A stretch of 64,000 nucleotides of DNA from Rhypophila decipiens. Taxonomy: Eukaryota; Ascomycota; Sordariomycetes; Sordariales; Naviculisporaceae. The position numbers and the translations under genes were made by a program. The notes beneath the pieces were generated by a model. That model was not told the DNA's origin, did not search any database, and saw only the letters and a list, made by a program, of their open reading frames with translations. The stretch spans positions 19,606-83,605 of the forward strand of contig MU858217.1 of the NCBI GenBank assembly GCA_033297075.1, read 5' to 3'. This document shows positions 22,752 to 33,629 of this stretch, piece after piece (within the stretch, counting starts at the first letter, position 1; every line of letters starts with the position of its first letter).

Positions 22752-24359
22752 GTTGGAGGTTGAGCTCGAGACGAAGCTTGCTGGTCAACGAGGACAAGGA
22801 GGGAAGACTGATGGGCAAGGGTGGTCCAGCACCGGGCGATGGTCTTCAGGACCAGAGGACGGAAGTCTTCCATTCCGAGATATCTCTGTGGGTCCATTGG
22901 AATCACAGAGAACCTCGATGTGACGGCACTGCGACGCAATGAAGCGGTCAAGCTATTGCCGATTTATTGATATGCAGTCAAACCTTGAACTGTTGGTTGG
23001 AACTTGGGCAGCGGTTTAGCGATGTTACTCAGCGTCCGCACAAGAACTGGGCCAGCATGAAGGATCAGTCTTGGTTCTCCGTCGGTGAATTTGCCACATC
23101 CTGGAAGATGTTTGGAGATCCTGGGGAGGTACAACCAGATATGTACCCGGTACTTGCCTCGACCAATGCTGGGGATGGTCCACAAGACTCGGCTTATTTG
23201 GTGACATTCTGGGAAGGGTGGAAGTATTCGTTGGTGATGGATAGTGCAATTCTGCGGACCAACCAGTTGGGTTAGCTGGTGCTAGCGTGCCGTTGGTAGG
23301 TGTCATCATGATCAATGGGGATATGAGCTTTATGGTCTAAGAGCCTCAGTGTGTGGTCTCTTTTTTGAGTCTCGGTCTCGTATTTCCGTGATCTGTCAAC
23401 CCTGCACTCAGAAGTTCAAAACAGTGTATCTCCTTGATGTCAGATAGCATAAGTTATTCATGAACCGCACGAGATATCCCGGTGTATGAGGTGCCTCACT
23501 AATACAGTGCCGTGGAGCCGGGACAGGTCTTCCGAACAAGGTGATTGGCTGGTGTTCGGGGACGTTGAGGTAGATGGTGTGCTGTACCGTACCGTACCAC
23601 ACTATCACACCGTGACCGTACGCCACGGTGGTATTATGTGAAACCGCACATACGGAATTATGATTTCCGAATCATGCCCACCACCGTCATCACCCATTTT
23701 GACGACCACCGTGTTGGGGGCGCTTACTTGCCTGGTGTGTTACTAACGGGGATAAATCGTTATCTCCTCGGAGCTACGGAGCTGCAAGTGTGGCTGTTAA
23801 TAAGCCGTGCCACTTAGTACTGTGGCCAAACAGGAAAAGGACATGATGATCAGGAAGCTTATCACAAATATTGAACCAAGTCGTGCGTGGTGTTTCAACA
23901 GCTTAACATGCGGTGCTTTCAGCGAGAGATATGAATGGATTCCATTAACGCAAGGAACTTGAGCTTGTGTAACCTTGAGAGGAAGGATTCCTCATGGACG
24001 CCGGTGATGATGGAGAAAGGCTCCGTGAGTGGCATTGATGCAAGCATAGAATCCATGTGCTGCAAGCAAAGCTAAGCCAAGATTCATCCATTTTTTCATA
24101 CATACATGTGATCCAGAACAATAAATTATTCGACAAGAACTCTCTCCTGACGCCTTCTTTGGCATAGCCCAGCTTCAACATTTGACCTGAGGTTGAACAT
24201 ATTATTTGATATTTCTCATCAGGAAGAGTGGATGCCGCCTCTTCAAGAATTACAGTCTATGGCTAGTGGCAGAATGAGAGCACTACATAGTTGAGTAATA
24301 ATTACAAAGCAGGTGTGATAGATACCGGACCAGAATCCGTTGAAACAGCCATCCCACCT
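22752..24359. other. Intergenic, no gene seen
   Basis: About 1.6 kb. ORFs on both strands at 22964-23315 overlap one another and show no motif. A short tandem run of gtacc units lies at about 23585-23597. It is the upstream region of the methyltransferase and the 3' flank of the next gene. Confidence 0.5.
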
Positions 24360-25673
24360 TCAAGTCGCAGAATGACCCTTGGTCTCCTGCCAGTCAACCA
24401 CAGTCCTGACACCAATGGCCTCCAGCGGGATATCATCCGGTCCAATATGCGCAGAGCTACTAGATCGAGCCTTGTTCCCAGTCGTGACCTTGAGCTTCTG
24501 CTCATAGCTATATCCCTCTGGCCAAAGTCCCATCTCCGCATCTCCACTATGAGCATGATGGAGTTGTTCCTGTGAAGAAACGCCACAAGAAACATTATTC
24601 TTGCTCAACTTGGCCCCACCCTTTGACAAGCCACCCTCACTGCCTCCAATAGTAACAACAGTCCCCGACCTCGCCCTTCCACTCCAACCGCTGCCAGACC
24701 TGCCCGACGAGAAATAACTCTTCAAGGGCAAGAACAGGCTAGAGTTCATCACCCCCGTAAGCAACGGCCTCAATGCGGGAAGACTGGCACAAATCACAGC
24801 CATATCCGGCTCCAAGACAGTCCACAAGACAGGATCAAACATGGCCGTAGTAAAATCTGCGGTTGGCCCTAGCTTAGCAAGTACGATATGAAAGTGCAGC
24901 CGTACAGAACTGGCAACAATCACGCCGGCTCCAAGCAAGAAAACCAAACCCAAGGCAACCCGCTGACTCTTGGGCAGATGCAGCTTCCCCACTTCATATG
25001 TAGGTAAACACAGAATCGCAACATCAGTAATAATATTGGGGATACTATTGCCCAGAAAGAAGTCGTTGTTGTCGATGCAAGTGCCTTCTATCCCGAGAGG
25101 ATTGAAGACTTTGCCCTGGGGCGTGCATTGGAAGACTGCCACGAGACAGACGGCCAGCCACCAGGCTGTTGTCATGCCACCTAGGATGTACGTGCCGAGG
25201 CGAACTGTTTGGGTGGGAAAGATACGCCAGTACATGGCCAGGATGCTGTACTTTGTGATGGCGATCGCCGTGGGGTAGATGATTTCGCCCGAGAACAAGA
25301 GTTTCTGGTTGATGGTGAGTCGGTTTGGGTCGATGGCGAGGTTGACGAGGAGTGGTCGGCCTAGACCGCCTAGGCTGACGAAGAGGATTGCTATGGTGCA
25401 GGTTGCCCATGTTATGACCTGGAGAAAAGGAAGGTTAGCAGATGTCGCAAAAGGGGCAGAGGGGAGAATGTTTACCATTGCAAGTATAATTAGATAGTCG
25501 TCTAGCCCGATGCCCACGCGCCGTTTTAGTCTCAGGCCGATACGGAGGAGCACGATCAACGTGGCTAGCACCGTCACCGACGTGAGGATCCGGATCAGGC
25601 GCGGACCGTCGTCGATCAGAAAGAGCTCCGGTGGGGGTGAAGGCGGTGGGCCTCCGGGTCCTGCTCCGGCCAT
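24360..25673 (-). CDS. Rhodopsin-domain (PTH11-like) integral membrane protein
   Basis: A 418-residue fungal rhodopsin-fold protein. Two exons, 25476-25673 and 24360-25418, are split by a 57-nt intron that happens to stay open (GTAAAC donor, CTAAC branch, CAG acceptor). I remove it because its 19 codons interrupt the conserved LDDYLIILAM / VITWATCTIAI helix. Marks: RLKRRVGIGLDDYLI, ITKYSILAMYWRIFPT (the K-x-S-I-L-x-x-Y-x-R-I-F motif), CTPQGKVFNP, SIPNIITDVAILCLPTYEVGKL and the DPVLWTVLEPDMAVICASLPALRPLL block. The C-terminal tail is Ser/Gly-rich and cytosolic. The start is ATG 25673 (MAGAGPGGPP). The role is unknown; relatives are proposed receptors for host or chemical cues. Confidence 0.88.
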   Translation of the reverse strand: MAGAGPGGPPPSPPPELFLIDDGPRLIRILTSVTVLATLIVLLRIGLRLKRRVGIGLDDYLIILAMVNILPSAPFATSANLPFLQVITWATCTIAILFVSLGGLGRPLLVNLAIDPNRLTINQKLLFSGEIIYPTAIAITKYSILAMYWRIFPTQTVRLGTYILGGMTTAWWLAVCLVAVFQCTPQGKVFNPLGIEGTCIDNNDFFLGNSIPNIITDVAILCLPTYEVGKLHLPKSQRVALGLVFLLGAGVIVASSVRLHFHIVLAKLGPTADFTTAMFDPVLWTVLEPDMAVICASLPALRPLLTGVMNSSLFLPLKSYFSSGRSGSGWSGRARSGTVVTIGGSEGGLSKGGAKLSKNNVSCGVSSQEQLHHAHSGDAEMGLWPEGYSYEQKLKVTTGNKARSSSSAHIGPDDIPLEAIGVRTVVDWQETKGHSAT

Positions 25674-26930
25674 GGCTGGCAGAGCTGGTTGTCGTCAAGG
25701 ATGGAGGGCGGTATCACACGGGCCGGGAAGAATAGATTGAAGCGAAAAGGCTGGTGGTCGACCATGCAAGAAGGTAGTAACCGCTCGGTGAAAGATAATG
25801 TAGTAGGCTGTAGGTCGATCGCGTTTTCTAGCGGCAGGATCTCCCGTGGTGAATATAAAAGTTGCAGCCGGGACTGGCTATGGTTGGATTTTGTAAAGTG
25901 ATTGACAACACTGGTTACATTTGACCGAGCACCATAGTAGGTGATGGGGAAAATTCTAACTTTTGAGAATTAAAGGGAAAGTCGCCAACTATTCGGATTC
26001 CATATTGATGTCTCTTCATGATAACTGAATGCTGGGTCGATTGGTTTCTTCCCTCCATCTCTCCCAATGCCTCCTTGAGGCAGTTGATGGTGGGTTGTAC
26101 AAGACAGTCGGTGTATTTTACAATCTGTCAGACAACCAGCGTAATTGAGTCCAAGATTGGACAGATAAAGCAACGAGGTTCACAAATCGAGGTTCCTGCC
26201 CAGAGAAAGTTCCTTATCGAAACCTATCGACGCCGCAATATACAACCCAACTGAACCAGATTTCAAGCCAAAAGACGAATGCATTACTTTTCATGTGGCA
26301 CAGGGGCGATAGCAAGTAAGTTTTCTCAGCAGTTGATCCTCGGATTTCCGGCTGTTAAAAAGGTAAAACCAATACCAAGAGAATCCTCATAATGTACAGG
26401 CTGCGGATCGGGACGAGGATATATGCATGTTTTATGCATACAATACCGCATCTCCCGTGCTGACAATGTCGATCCCTGATAAGCTGAGGGCTATCTGTTG
26501 GTTCAGGGACCGGGGATAATTCGACAAAATCTCAAGGCACCTAACCCACCTGCATTTATTGGGTTGTTTTGCCCCGAGGATGCGGCCAACACACCTAATA
26601 CGGCGACCTAAAACCCGCCGACGTGCATTTATCGTCCGCCCATCACAATTACACTGCCAGTCGGATCGCTGCCAGCTGGCGCATGAATGAGGCGTACTGT
26701 CCACTCTGCGAGGCCATTACCGTCAGCAGGTGCGTTGTGAACATGGATTTCTGCGCCGCAATGTCGCAACGTCCATCATAGCCATAAACGGCTGTGAAGG
26801 TGGGAATGCTGAAATGCGGCCAACAACGCCTATAAATCAAGTGAGGAAGTAAACAAGAGCTGACCCAGTGCTAGTAGGATCATGCTCATGAGCCAAACAC
26901 CCAAACCAGCACACGACTCGGAATTACACA
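25674..26930. other. Divergent intergenic region
   Basis: About 1.26 kb between a minus-strand and a plus-strand gene, so it should hold both promoters. No ORF with support. AT-rich patches occur near 25960 and 26400. Confidence 0.5.
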
Positions 26931-27731
26931 ATGGCCTCTTCGGACCCAAAGCCCACCCTCCTCCTCGCCCACGGTGCATGGCATCCACCCCACCTCTACC
27001 AGCCCCTCAAAGATGCCCTCGCCAAGCGTGGATACACGCTGATCATGCCGGCTCTGCCCACCATGGGCAAAGAGGCCCGCAGCGTGACCCTCGACGCAGA
27101 TATCCAGGCCCTGCTTGACGCCGCCGAGCCTCTCTTCGCAGAAGGAAAGGAAGTCATCCTCGTTGCTCACTCATACGGAGGCATTCCCGCGACTGTCGCC
27201 ACCCGTAGCAACAGTACCGCGGAGCGCAAAGTTGCTGGAAAGACCGGTGGATTCAAGCACATCGCCTACCTCGCGGCATTTGCCATTCCGGTGGCAGGGC
27301 TAAGCAACCTCACCGCCGTCCCAGGTGGACAGTGGATGCCCTGGCACAAGCTCATCGTGGATTCTCAAACCCCAGGTGGAAAAGGGGACAAAATTGAGCA
27401 GCTGTTTCTGCATGAAGATTTGGCCAAGCCGCTGCTCTACAACGACCTCGCGGACAAAGCGGCCGACGATATGTTTGCCCAGCTTGTCCCGCAGTCCTAC
27501 GCCGCCACCGTGCAGCCGCTTGAATTCGCCGTCGCGGATGTGACTATCCCCAAGACATATATCGTTTGTGAGAAGGATGCCGCGTTTCCTGTGCCCTTGC
27601 AAAAGCACCTGGCGTCGGGGTCTGGTTTTGTCCAGAAGTCTGTCAGCGGCGGACACTCGGCTTTTGCCAGTGTACCTGATGAGCTGGCTGAGGTGTTGGT
27701 TCGGATTGCGGAGGGCAAGGACAAGGACTGA
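26931..27731 (+). CDS. Alpha/beta hydrolase (methylesterase-like)
   Basis: A single-exon alpha/beta hydrolase of 266 residues, similar in layout to the plant methylesterase/hydroxynitrile-lyase group widespread in fungi. Near the N-terminus is LLLAHGAWHPPHLYQPL, whose HGAWH forms the oxyanion region. The nucleophile elbow is LVAHSYGGIPAT (Ser at about 84), the acid is likely the Asp of YIVCEKDAAFP and the base the His of SGGHSAFAS, so the triad is complete. There is no signal peptide, so it is probably cytosolic. The start ATG 26931 has A at -3. Small-ester hydrolases of this kind serve in catabolism or in secondary-metabolite editing; lying 1.1 kb upstream of a prenyltransferase on the same strand makes a pathway link possible, but only by adjacency. 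Confidence 0.9.
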   Translation: MASSDPKPTLLLAHGAWHPPHLYQPLKDALAKRGYTLIMPALPTMGKEARSVTLDADIQALLDAAEPLFAEGKEVILVAHSYGGIPATVATRSNSTAERKVAGKTGGFKHIAYLAAFAIPVAGLSNLTAVPGGQWMPWHKLIVDSQTPGGKGDKIEQLFLHEDLAKPLLYNDLADKAADDMFAQLVPQSYAATVQPLEFAVADVTIPKTYIVCEKDAAFPVPLQKHLASGSGFVQKSVSGGHSAFASVPDELAEVLVRIAEGKDKD

Positions 27732-28640
27732 ATGGCAGGTAGAGTCTGACGGAAATGTGAAATGATTTTAGTCCTGTATGGTAGATCTCCGGTAATGACT
27801 AAGGCTTTTGATAGTGGATACATGTAGTCCTTGGACGGGGACATCTGCAAATCTTTCCGAATACACTCGGGGATTACACGATAGTAATGATACACACTGC
27901 ATGTGGAACGCGGCGCTTATTAATACGTTACAACCTTGGTCCTAGTAATCTTTCGGAAGCGATGTAACGCGGCGTATTTGATTCATTTCCTGAATTCCGA
28001 TTTTTCTTCCAGCCTCCCAATAACGTTGCCCCCTTTTCTTCGTGTTTACACCAAAACTAGGCACATCGATTGTGATACCCCGGAGTTGTTGTGATGATTC
28101 CACACTCAACGACTACATTCATTTATACATGGTTGGGATTTTCGTAAGTGGGTCAGCATCATATCGGGTTTTCTTTTTCGAATGACACTCTCCCCCGAGG
28201 TCCTCGCCGCATTTCAACCTTGTTGTTGATCAAGTGCCAAGACTGTATTGGAGCAAGGTCGTTGCAGGTACCAGTACTTCGAGTATTGGTACCACGGCCA
28301 ACCGGGCAAGCAGCTCCTAATACGGATCAGAAATCTCCTATCTACCTTGGCTTCTTGGCCGACGAATCCTATAGGAAACGACTGCCAGGTTCGTTTGTCG
28401 AAAGCGGATGGGACGCTCCCGAGTGTTTCGGACAGCGATATACGAGAGACTCACCGCCATGAGAATGTTACTTCTGCCCCAAGAGTTGGCACAGCTCCAC
28501 TTTATCTACCACAACGTAACACAGCTAGTAAACAGTAGAGATGATTCAATAGATCCTGAGAACATCGGAGGTGATTTCTGCGTTGGTTTTGTAGTGGTAG
28601 ATGACAAGATTGCCCACAATGCTGCTCCTTAACATAGCAT
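27732..28640. other. Intergenic region upstream of the prenyltransferase
   Basis: About 0.9 kb. ORFs near 28148-28632 overlap one another in several frames and show no motif. No gene is called. Confidence 0.5.
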
Positions 28641-28643
28641 ATG

Positions 28644-28653
28644 TATATATAAG
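28644..28653 (+). promoter_or_regulatory. Putative TATA element of the prenyltransferase gene
   Basis: TATATATAAG stands about 173-182 nt before ATG 28826, with a pyrimidine-rich stretch between. This is a reasonable TATA position for a filamentous fungus with a leader of about 100-150 nt. No transcript data support it. Confidence 0.4.
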
Positions 28654-28825
28654 AGCAAGTGTTGCTAGCTCCTGTTGGAAGACGGGATTTCCTCCAAGGT
28701 CTGCCTGGTCGTGCTTCTTCCGCCTGACGATGTCTTGCCTTTGCTTAGAGTCACCCTCATAAGACTCTTGACCTCTGAAACCAAACCCACCTTTCCTGTA
28801 CCTGTCCTGCAGCCACTCAGCCATC

Positions 28826-30001
28826 ATGGTATCCCAGCCGGTAGAAGCCTCATCCTTTTCCTCTTCTACCACCACTACTACCATCTCCAATCGAGCCAAC
28901 CTGAAGCACAAGCTATCTTGCCTATCTGCCTCAATCGCGGATGAAGCTACCCCCAGCAACAACAACGCCAAGGAAGCCAACCCAGAAGCCGACGATGACC
29001 CGTCAGTCAACTACTTCCCTCACCTCCCACCATACTCGGACCCCAAGACTGGGCTGCTCTCTCACCTTCCAGAAAGCCTCATCCCATACGGACAATTGAT
29101 GCGCCTCGACAAGCCAGCAGGCCTCTACGCATTTTACTTCCCCTACCTAATCGGTCTCTCCTACTCTGCGGCACTCTCACCTGATCAAATCCCGCCCTCT
29201 ACCCTCCTTCATCTAGCAACTGTTCTCCTGCCCTTCAACGTCCTCCTCCGAGGTGCAGCTTGTACCTGGAACGACACGCTTGACCGTCGCTTCGACAGAA
29301 AGGTCGCGCGGTGCAGACATCGGCCTGTTGCGAGGGGTGCTGTTTCCCCTTTTCACGCGCACCTTTTTACTGCTTCCCAGCTGGTCATGTTGTTTGCTCT
29401 CCAGCAGGCTTTCCTGCCAAAGGAGGTGGTTCCTCACACAGTATTTATGGTCTTTTTGTTTGGCGTGTATGCGTACCTCAAACGCGTGACGTATTATCCG
29501 CAGGTTGAGCTCGGAGTGGCTTTTGCTTGGGCTGTTTTCTTCACGGTCGCTCTCTTCCCTTTCACCAAGGACAAAGCTGCCCGGTTTGGAACGGGTGCTT
29601 TGTTTGGATCAATCATATTGTGGACCATAGTCTATGATACCATCTACGCACACCAGGATATAGCAGATGATGAGAAGGCTGGTGTCAAGGGGATGGCGCT
29701 TTTGTTCAAGGAGTCAAGCTGGTTGGATGCAAAGAATTTCTCCTCCATTTTGACTTTGGCTATGGGAGGACTGTTGACTTATCTCGGAGTGGTCTCGGAT
29801 TTTGGGACGGTGTATTTCCTGGGTACGGTGGGAGGTGTGCTTGCCACGATGGCGTATTACATTTCTAGCGTCGACTTGAAGGTTCCTGAGAGCTGTGGGA
29901 TTTGGTTCCATCGGCAATTTTGGATTGTTGGGGTTGGCTATGTCTCTGGCTTTGTTGGCGAGTATATGGTTCGTCGGGGAGGGTTCCGAGGTTCATATTA
30001 A
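28826..30001 (+). CDS. UbiA-family prenyltransferase, fungal meroterpenoid type
   Basis: A membrane prenyltransferase of 391 residues that attaches an isoprenoid chain to an aromatic or related acceptor. Both Asp-rich metal-diphosphate motifs are intact: NDTLDRRFD (149-157) and DTIYAHQD (271-278). Between them are RCRHRPVARGAVS and YLKRVTYYPQVELG, hallmarks of the Trt2/AusN-like group of fungal meroterpenoid enzymes. Eight or nine hydrophobic helices follow RLDKPAGLYAFYFPYLIG. The first 80 residues are Ser/Thr/Asn-rich without the arginine-rich amphipathic presequence expected of mitochondrial Coq2, so I favour an ER enzyme of secondary metabolism. No intron is seen; many homologues have one or more. 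There is no polyketide synthase or terpene cyclase in the window. Confidence 0.9.
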   Translation: MVSQPVEASSFSSSTTTTTISNRANLKHKLSCLSASIADEATPSNNNAKEANPEADDDPSVNYFPHLPPYSDPKTGLLSHLPESLIPYGQLMRLDKPAGLYAFYFPYLIGLSYSAALSPDQIPPSTLLHLATVLLPFNVLLRGAACTWNDTLDRRFDRKVARCRHRPVARGAVSPFHAHLFTASQLVMLFALQQAFLPKEVVPHTVFMVFLFGVYAYLKRVTYYPQVELGVAFAWAVFFTVALFPFTKDKAARFGTGALFGSIILWTIVYDTIYAHQDIADDEKAGVKGMALLFKESSWLDAKNFSSILTLAMGGLLTYLGVVSDFGTVYFLGTVGGVLATMAYYISSVDLKVPESCGIWFHRQFWIVGVGYVSGFVGEYMVRRGGFRGSY

Positions 30002-30704
30002 CTAAATCACGAGCATATTATTACTGATTCGCCCGGGGGAATGTGGTTCTCCTTGGGATTCATATTTACCCGAATACCTCTGACGGTGTGTCCCTACTGA
30101 AACTACATAATCGTGGCGCCGGGAGACGTGAAGGGGAACCTTAAGTGTTATCTGGGGGAGCCGACCGCACCCTGAACGGGACATCAGCGTCCACATGTGA
30201 AAAACTTCAAGCTCCGCTTCCCGTAATTACCGCCAATACAGTGAGTAATGTGGAGTCCCGAACCTTGCCTTATCTGCCGGCACGTCCCCCGAAGGTGGAG
30301 GCGGGACGCGGGTCAGCCTCACTATAGTTGGCGGCACCAAATAGAGCAACACTTCCAGGCTGCACCTGTGTCCAAGCTCATTGATTGGCTGTAGCGGCAC
30401 CTGCGCCCCTGTGTTATAGTGCAAGACCTGAGTCCGGTGTCCTAGCCGGTACGACCTAACCGCCGCCATCGAGACACGATGAATAGTTAAATTTCACCAC
30501 CCTCGGCTAACCCTCAGCCACCGTCTCATGACTCTCCAATTTGGCTTCCGGCCAGGGCCGAGTGGTCGGATGGACCCTTCGTCAAGAAACCGCACTTGGT
30601 CGTCCAATGCTGCTCCCATGTCCCATTGAAACGCAATGCACCGACGTCCATCGACACGGGACCAAACGGGAACGATAGACGAGACCGGTTAAACAGCTCA
30701 CGTC
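30002..30704. other. Intergenic between two same-strand genes
   Basis: About 0.7 kb with the prenyltransferase 3' flank and the promoter of the membrane-protein gene. The G/C-rich part near 30270-30450 contains no supported ORF. Confidence 0.5.
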
Positions 30705-32568
30705 ATGGCGACCGATGTCGATTTCTTCGGGAACATCACCAACCTCACCGACCTCAACATCTCGTCCCTGGCGAGCTACATCAACGCCCGGGGCTACACT
30801 CCAACCTGGGCCGGCATCATCCCTTGTGAGCCGGCGTCGGATCTCCTCCCCATAGGCAACCTCAGCGAGCTACAGATCGTCGCGCCAAATCCCAAGATAC
30901 GAGATGGCACCGTCAGAGTAACTATGGATCCTTCGGACCTGAACATTGGGTTTCTTCAACTTCACGACTTTTCCCAGCAGGTCTTCCCTTCGCCCCTTAA
31001 CGAATCGGGAGTCGGAGAAGTCGTCCTCTGGTGGCGCAACTCGACCAAGAACGACAAGAATGCCACGTCAGACTTTCTCAGCGAGGTTCTGAACACTTGC
31101 TCAAAGACGTTTTGTCGACATCGCAGCATCCAGATTGGAAACCCGGACATCATCGGCATTGGGGTATCTCTCCTCCTTTGACCTGCTTTTTTGATATGCG
31201 CTAACAATTCCGGAACAGATGATAGTCGCAACTTCGATGCTCCTGATCCTCGTAGCCTGCTTCTCAACCATGTCCCTCGGCCCCTTGACCGAGATCGTCG
31301 CCCGCCCCTCACGGAAAAAGCACTTTTCCTTCCGACAAGCCGCCGTTGGCACCGTCGACGAGCTCTTCTCGGCCGTGTACGTCTTTGCGATTTCCGTGAT
31401 GGCCTCGACCTTTGCCTACCGCTACCGAACCGACTCGAGATTCGACGTGCTCATGGCCGACGGGCTATCCCTTGTGTGTAGCACGACAGTCGTCATGCTG
31501 GCTGCAACGTACTGGGCGCACAACAGAGAACGGCCACACGCGACCGGGTCTGTCATTGCAACCGTGTTCATCACCATCGCCCTCTTCGCGACTCATTTCA
31601 ACGTCGCCAGCAAGCGAGCAAGTCCAGTAGAGCTGGCCTGCGGAACAGGCAAAGGCGGCGTATCCGTGAGAAAGGGCGACCCGTTCGATATAAAAGTCAT
31701 CAAGTTTATCCCGCTGGGCTTTGCGTCGTGGTGCCTCGCGCTGTTGGGTGCAGTCTTCCATCATCCGATTCTGCACGCCAGAAAGCCGGCAGAGGGGAGA
31801 AGAGCCGCCTTGTTCTTTTGGCGCGTTGCTGAATCACTGCCTTGTGTCTTTGGGATCATTGGGCTGGGTCTGTATGCTGGGTATTTCTTTAATACCTGGA
31901 GGATGATGAAGTCCACGTATGGGAAGGCGTTTACCAGCGCGGAGAAGGACTGGGGCTTTGGGCAGTATTTGGCAGTGTTTACTTGGTTGCCGCCTATTAT
32001 GAGTTTCATACATCTCTATTTTGGTATGTCACTTCTCTTCTTATACCTGCCGTGGTGATGTTTGCTGACACCCTGGGAACAAATAGCCGGCCTCAAAGGC
32101 ATGCTCGAGGCGCGACTGCCGAAAGGTTGGAAGGTATACCACGAAGACCACCCACCTCCACCTCCTGAAGAGTTTGGCGAGTCGTCATGCTCGCAATTTG
32201 ATTTCAAAGGCGTTGTTTCCAATCATTCACAATATGGTCATCCTGGCTTCGTGATGGGTGTTGACGAAAGAACTCGACAGAGACCGCAGGACCCAAACCA
32301 CGACAACACCGACAGCGACGACTCGGCAGGGCCGAATAGAGGAAAGTCACGGGCTGCACAAGTCGACCCAGAGGTTCAAGGAAGTAGCAGGCACCGAGGC
32401 GCAAAGGAGCAAGTGGTGAGGTATGGGGAGCGAGAGCAAGCCGACGACACGGTGTGGCCCTTAAATGGGGCGTCTTCGGAAGAAGGGAGGAGAGATGGCG
32501 TGTACGAAATGGATGCGATGGGACAAGTAAGAGAGGGGGGAACGGAGAGAAATCTCGCGGCTCGTTGA
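30705..32568 (+). CDS. Multi-pass membrane protein with glycosylated N-terminal ectodomain
   Basis: Three exons (30705-31163, 31219-32023, 32087-32568) close in frame to 581 residues. The first 150 residues form a luminal or extracellular domain with many N-glycosylation sequons (NIT, NLT, NIS, NLS, NES, NST, NAT) and four cysteines, among them CSKTFCRHR. Helix 1 is MIVATSMLLILVACFS, followed by about six more: FSAVYVFAISVMASTFAY, LVCSTTVVMLAATYW, GSVIATVFITIALFAT, IPLGFASWCLALLGAVF, SLPCVFGIIGLGLYAGYFF and YLAVFTWLPPIMSFIHLYF. The tail of about 160 residues is hydrophilic and acidic. There is no obvious signal peptide; helix 1 may act as a reverse anchor. I do not recognise a named family. 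It is far longer than Pyr4-type terpene cyclases (about 240 residues). Confidence 0.75.
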
Positions 32569-33180
32569 TGCTGAGTGATACCTGAGTTTGTTGATTGGAA
32601 ATTGCTAGGATACTACCTGTATATAAAAAAACATCTGTTGTGTTGACTGTTGATGTGATCTGGCTTGGTTATTTACTTCAAATTACTTGTGCTAGCCGGA
32701 TAATCGATCTGGTAGATGGTATTCACTTTTAATAATTCACACGGAGGCTGAAGAGAGAAAGGAACGTATCTGTTAAGCCGGCGATATTGTAGATATGAGG
32801 CCTGATATAAGCGATGCAAACCACTCTAATAAAGAAACTAATGTAAAACATTTCAGAGGTTACACCTACATCTATTACCGATGGTCAGGAACTACTGTGG
32901 ATATCTGATTCCCCAGTAAATAATGAATAGACGTAGTAATTGATGGGCTTGCTGGGCTTGATGGTCCTTTATAGTGTTTGGGTTTCTCGAGTGCTGTTTT
33001 GGATGTTTGTCGTGTAGGCGGTATGCACACTCAGGTCGCGCACTTGTCCGAGTCCCAGTGTCTTCTCTGCGTACATCCCTAGCCTGGTGATTCTACAGGT
33101 GTGCTCCGGCTCCAGGTGTCCACAGCGTCGCCCGCTCTCCTCCAGGCTAACCCCGTCGAAGGTGTGTGCGCTCTGGTCGC
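32569..33180. other. Intergenic, AT-rich
   Basis: About 0.6 kb of 3' flank. Nothing is supported beyond short A/T runs (tatataaaaaaa near 32620). Confidence 0.5.
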
Positions 33181-33185
33181 CCTAC

Positions 33186-33440
33186 TTTGCCATGATCACA
33201 CCTTAGACATCCGACTGGAAGAAGCTGCAGGTGCACAACAGAGCATGGACTCCCGAGCTCTACAGCGAGGGGTTCCTCCGGGTCAGGGATGCGTATATCA
33301 AACAGCACGCATAGTATCCCCTTTTTGCCATGAATGATCCCCAGATCCCCAAGGCGAATCTCGAAAAGGCCCATCGGGCCGTGGTCAACCAGGGTTGGCA
33401 CCACCAACCCGAAGCCCTTCGAGCCCGTTAGCGGCCGCCG
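33186..33440 (+). pseudogene. Weak coding relic with in-frame stops
   Basis: In one plus-strand frame, protein-like stretches are interrupted by stops: WTPELYSEGFLRVRDAYIKQ, then TAG at 33312-33314, then MNDPQIPKANLEKAHRAVVN up to TAG near 33430. The text is continuous in one frame across the first stop, which suggests a decayed gene. No family is recognised. Confidence 0.3.
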
Positions 33441-33608
33441 CGCCCACCGGAGCCGGCCAAAAGAACTGGCAATGATTGGCCTTGCGCCACTCTCTGACGC
33501 TATTTAGGTCCCACAAGGGGATAACCCCCCAAGTTCATCAGCTTTTCGACCAGACCCTGGACTTTCTCAGCTCCCATTGTGGTCACGGCGAACAAGAACA
33601 CCGGGGGA

Positions 33609-33623
33609 GGGGGGGGGGGGGGG
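33609..33623 (+). repeat. G15 homopolymer
   Basis: Fifteen G in a row follow GGGGGA. The tract is prone to slippage and could form a G-quadruplex with the neighbouring G runs. Its exact length may be affected by sequencing error. Confidence 0.7.
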
Positions 33624-33629
33624 ATATCG

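Noticed and set aside
28826..30001. UbiA gene as mitochondrial Coq2 of ubiquinone synthesis
   Set aside because: The N-terminus lacks a mitochondrial presequence and the RCRxRPxARGAVS and YLKRVTYYPQ blocks fit the meroterpenoid group; however, Coq2 was not excluded by any alignment.
30705..32568. Pyr4-like terpene cyclase next to the prenyltransferase
   Set aside because: Too long (581 versus about 240 residues), with a glycosylated ectodomain and no recognisable cyclase residues.
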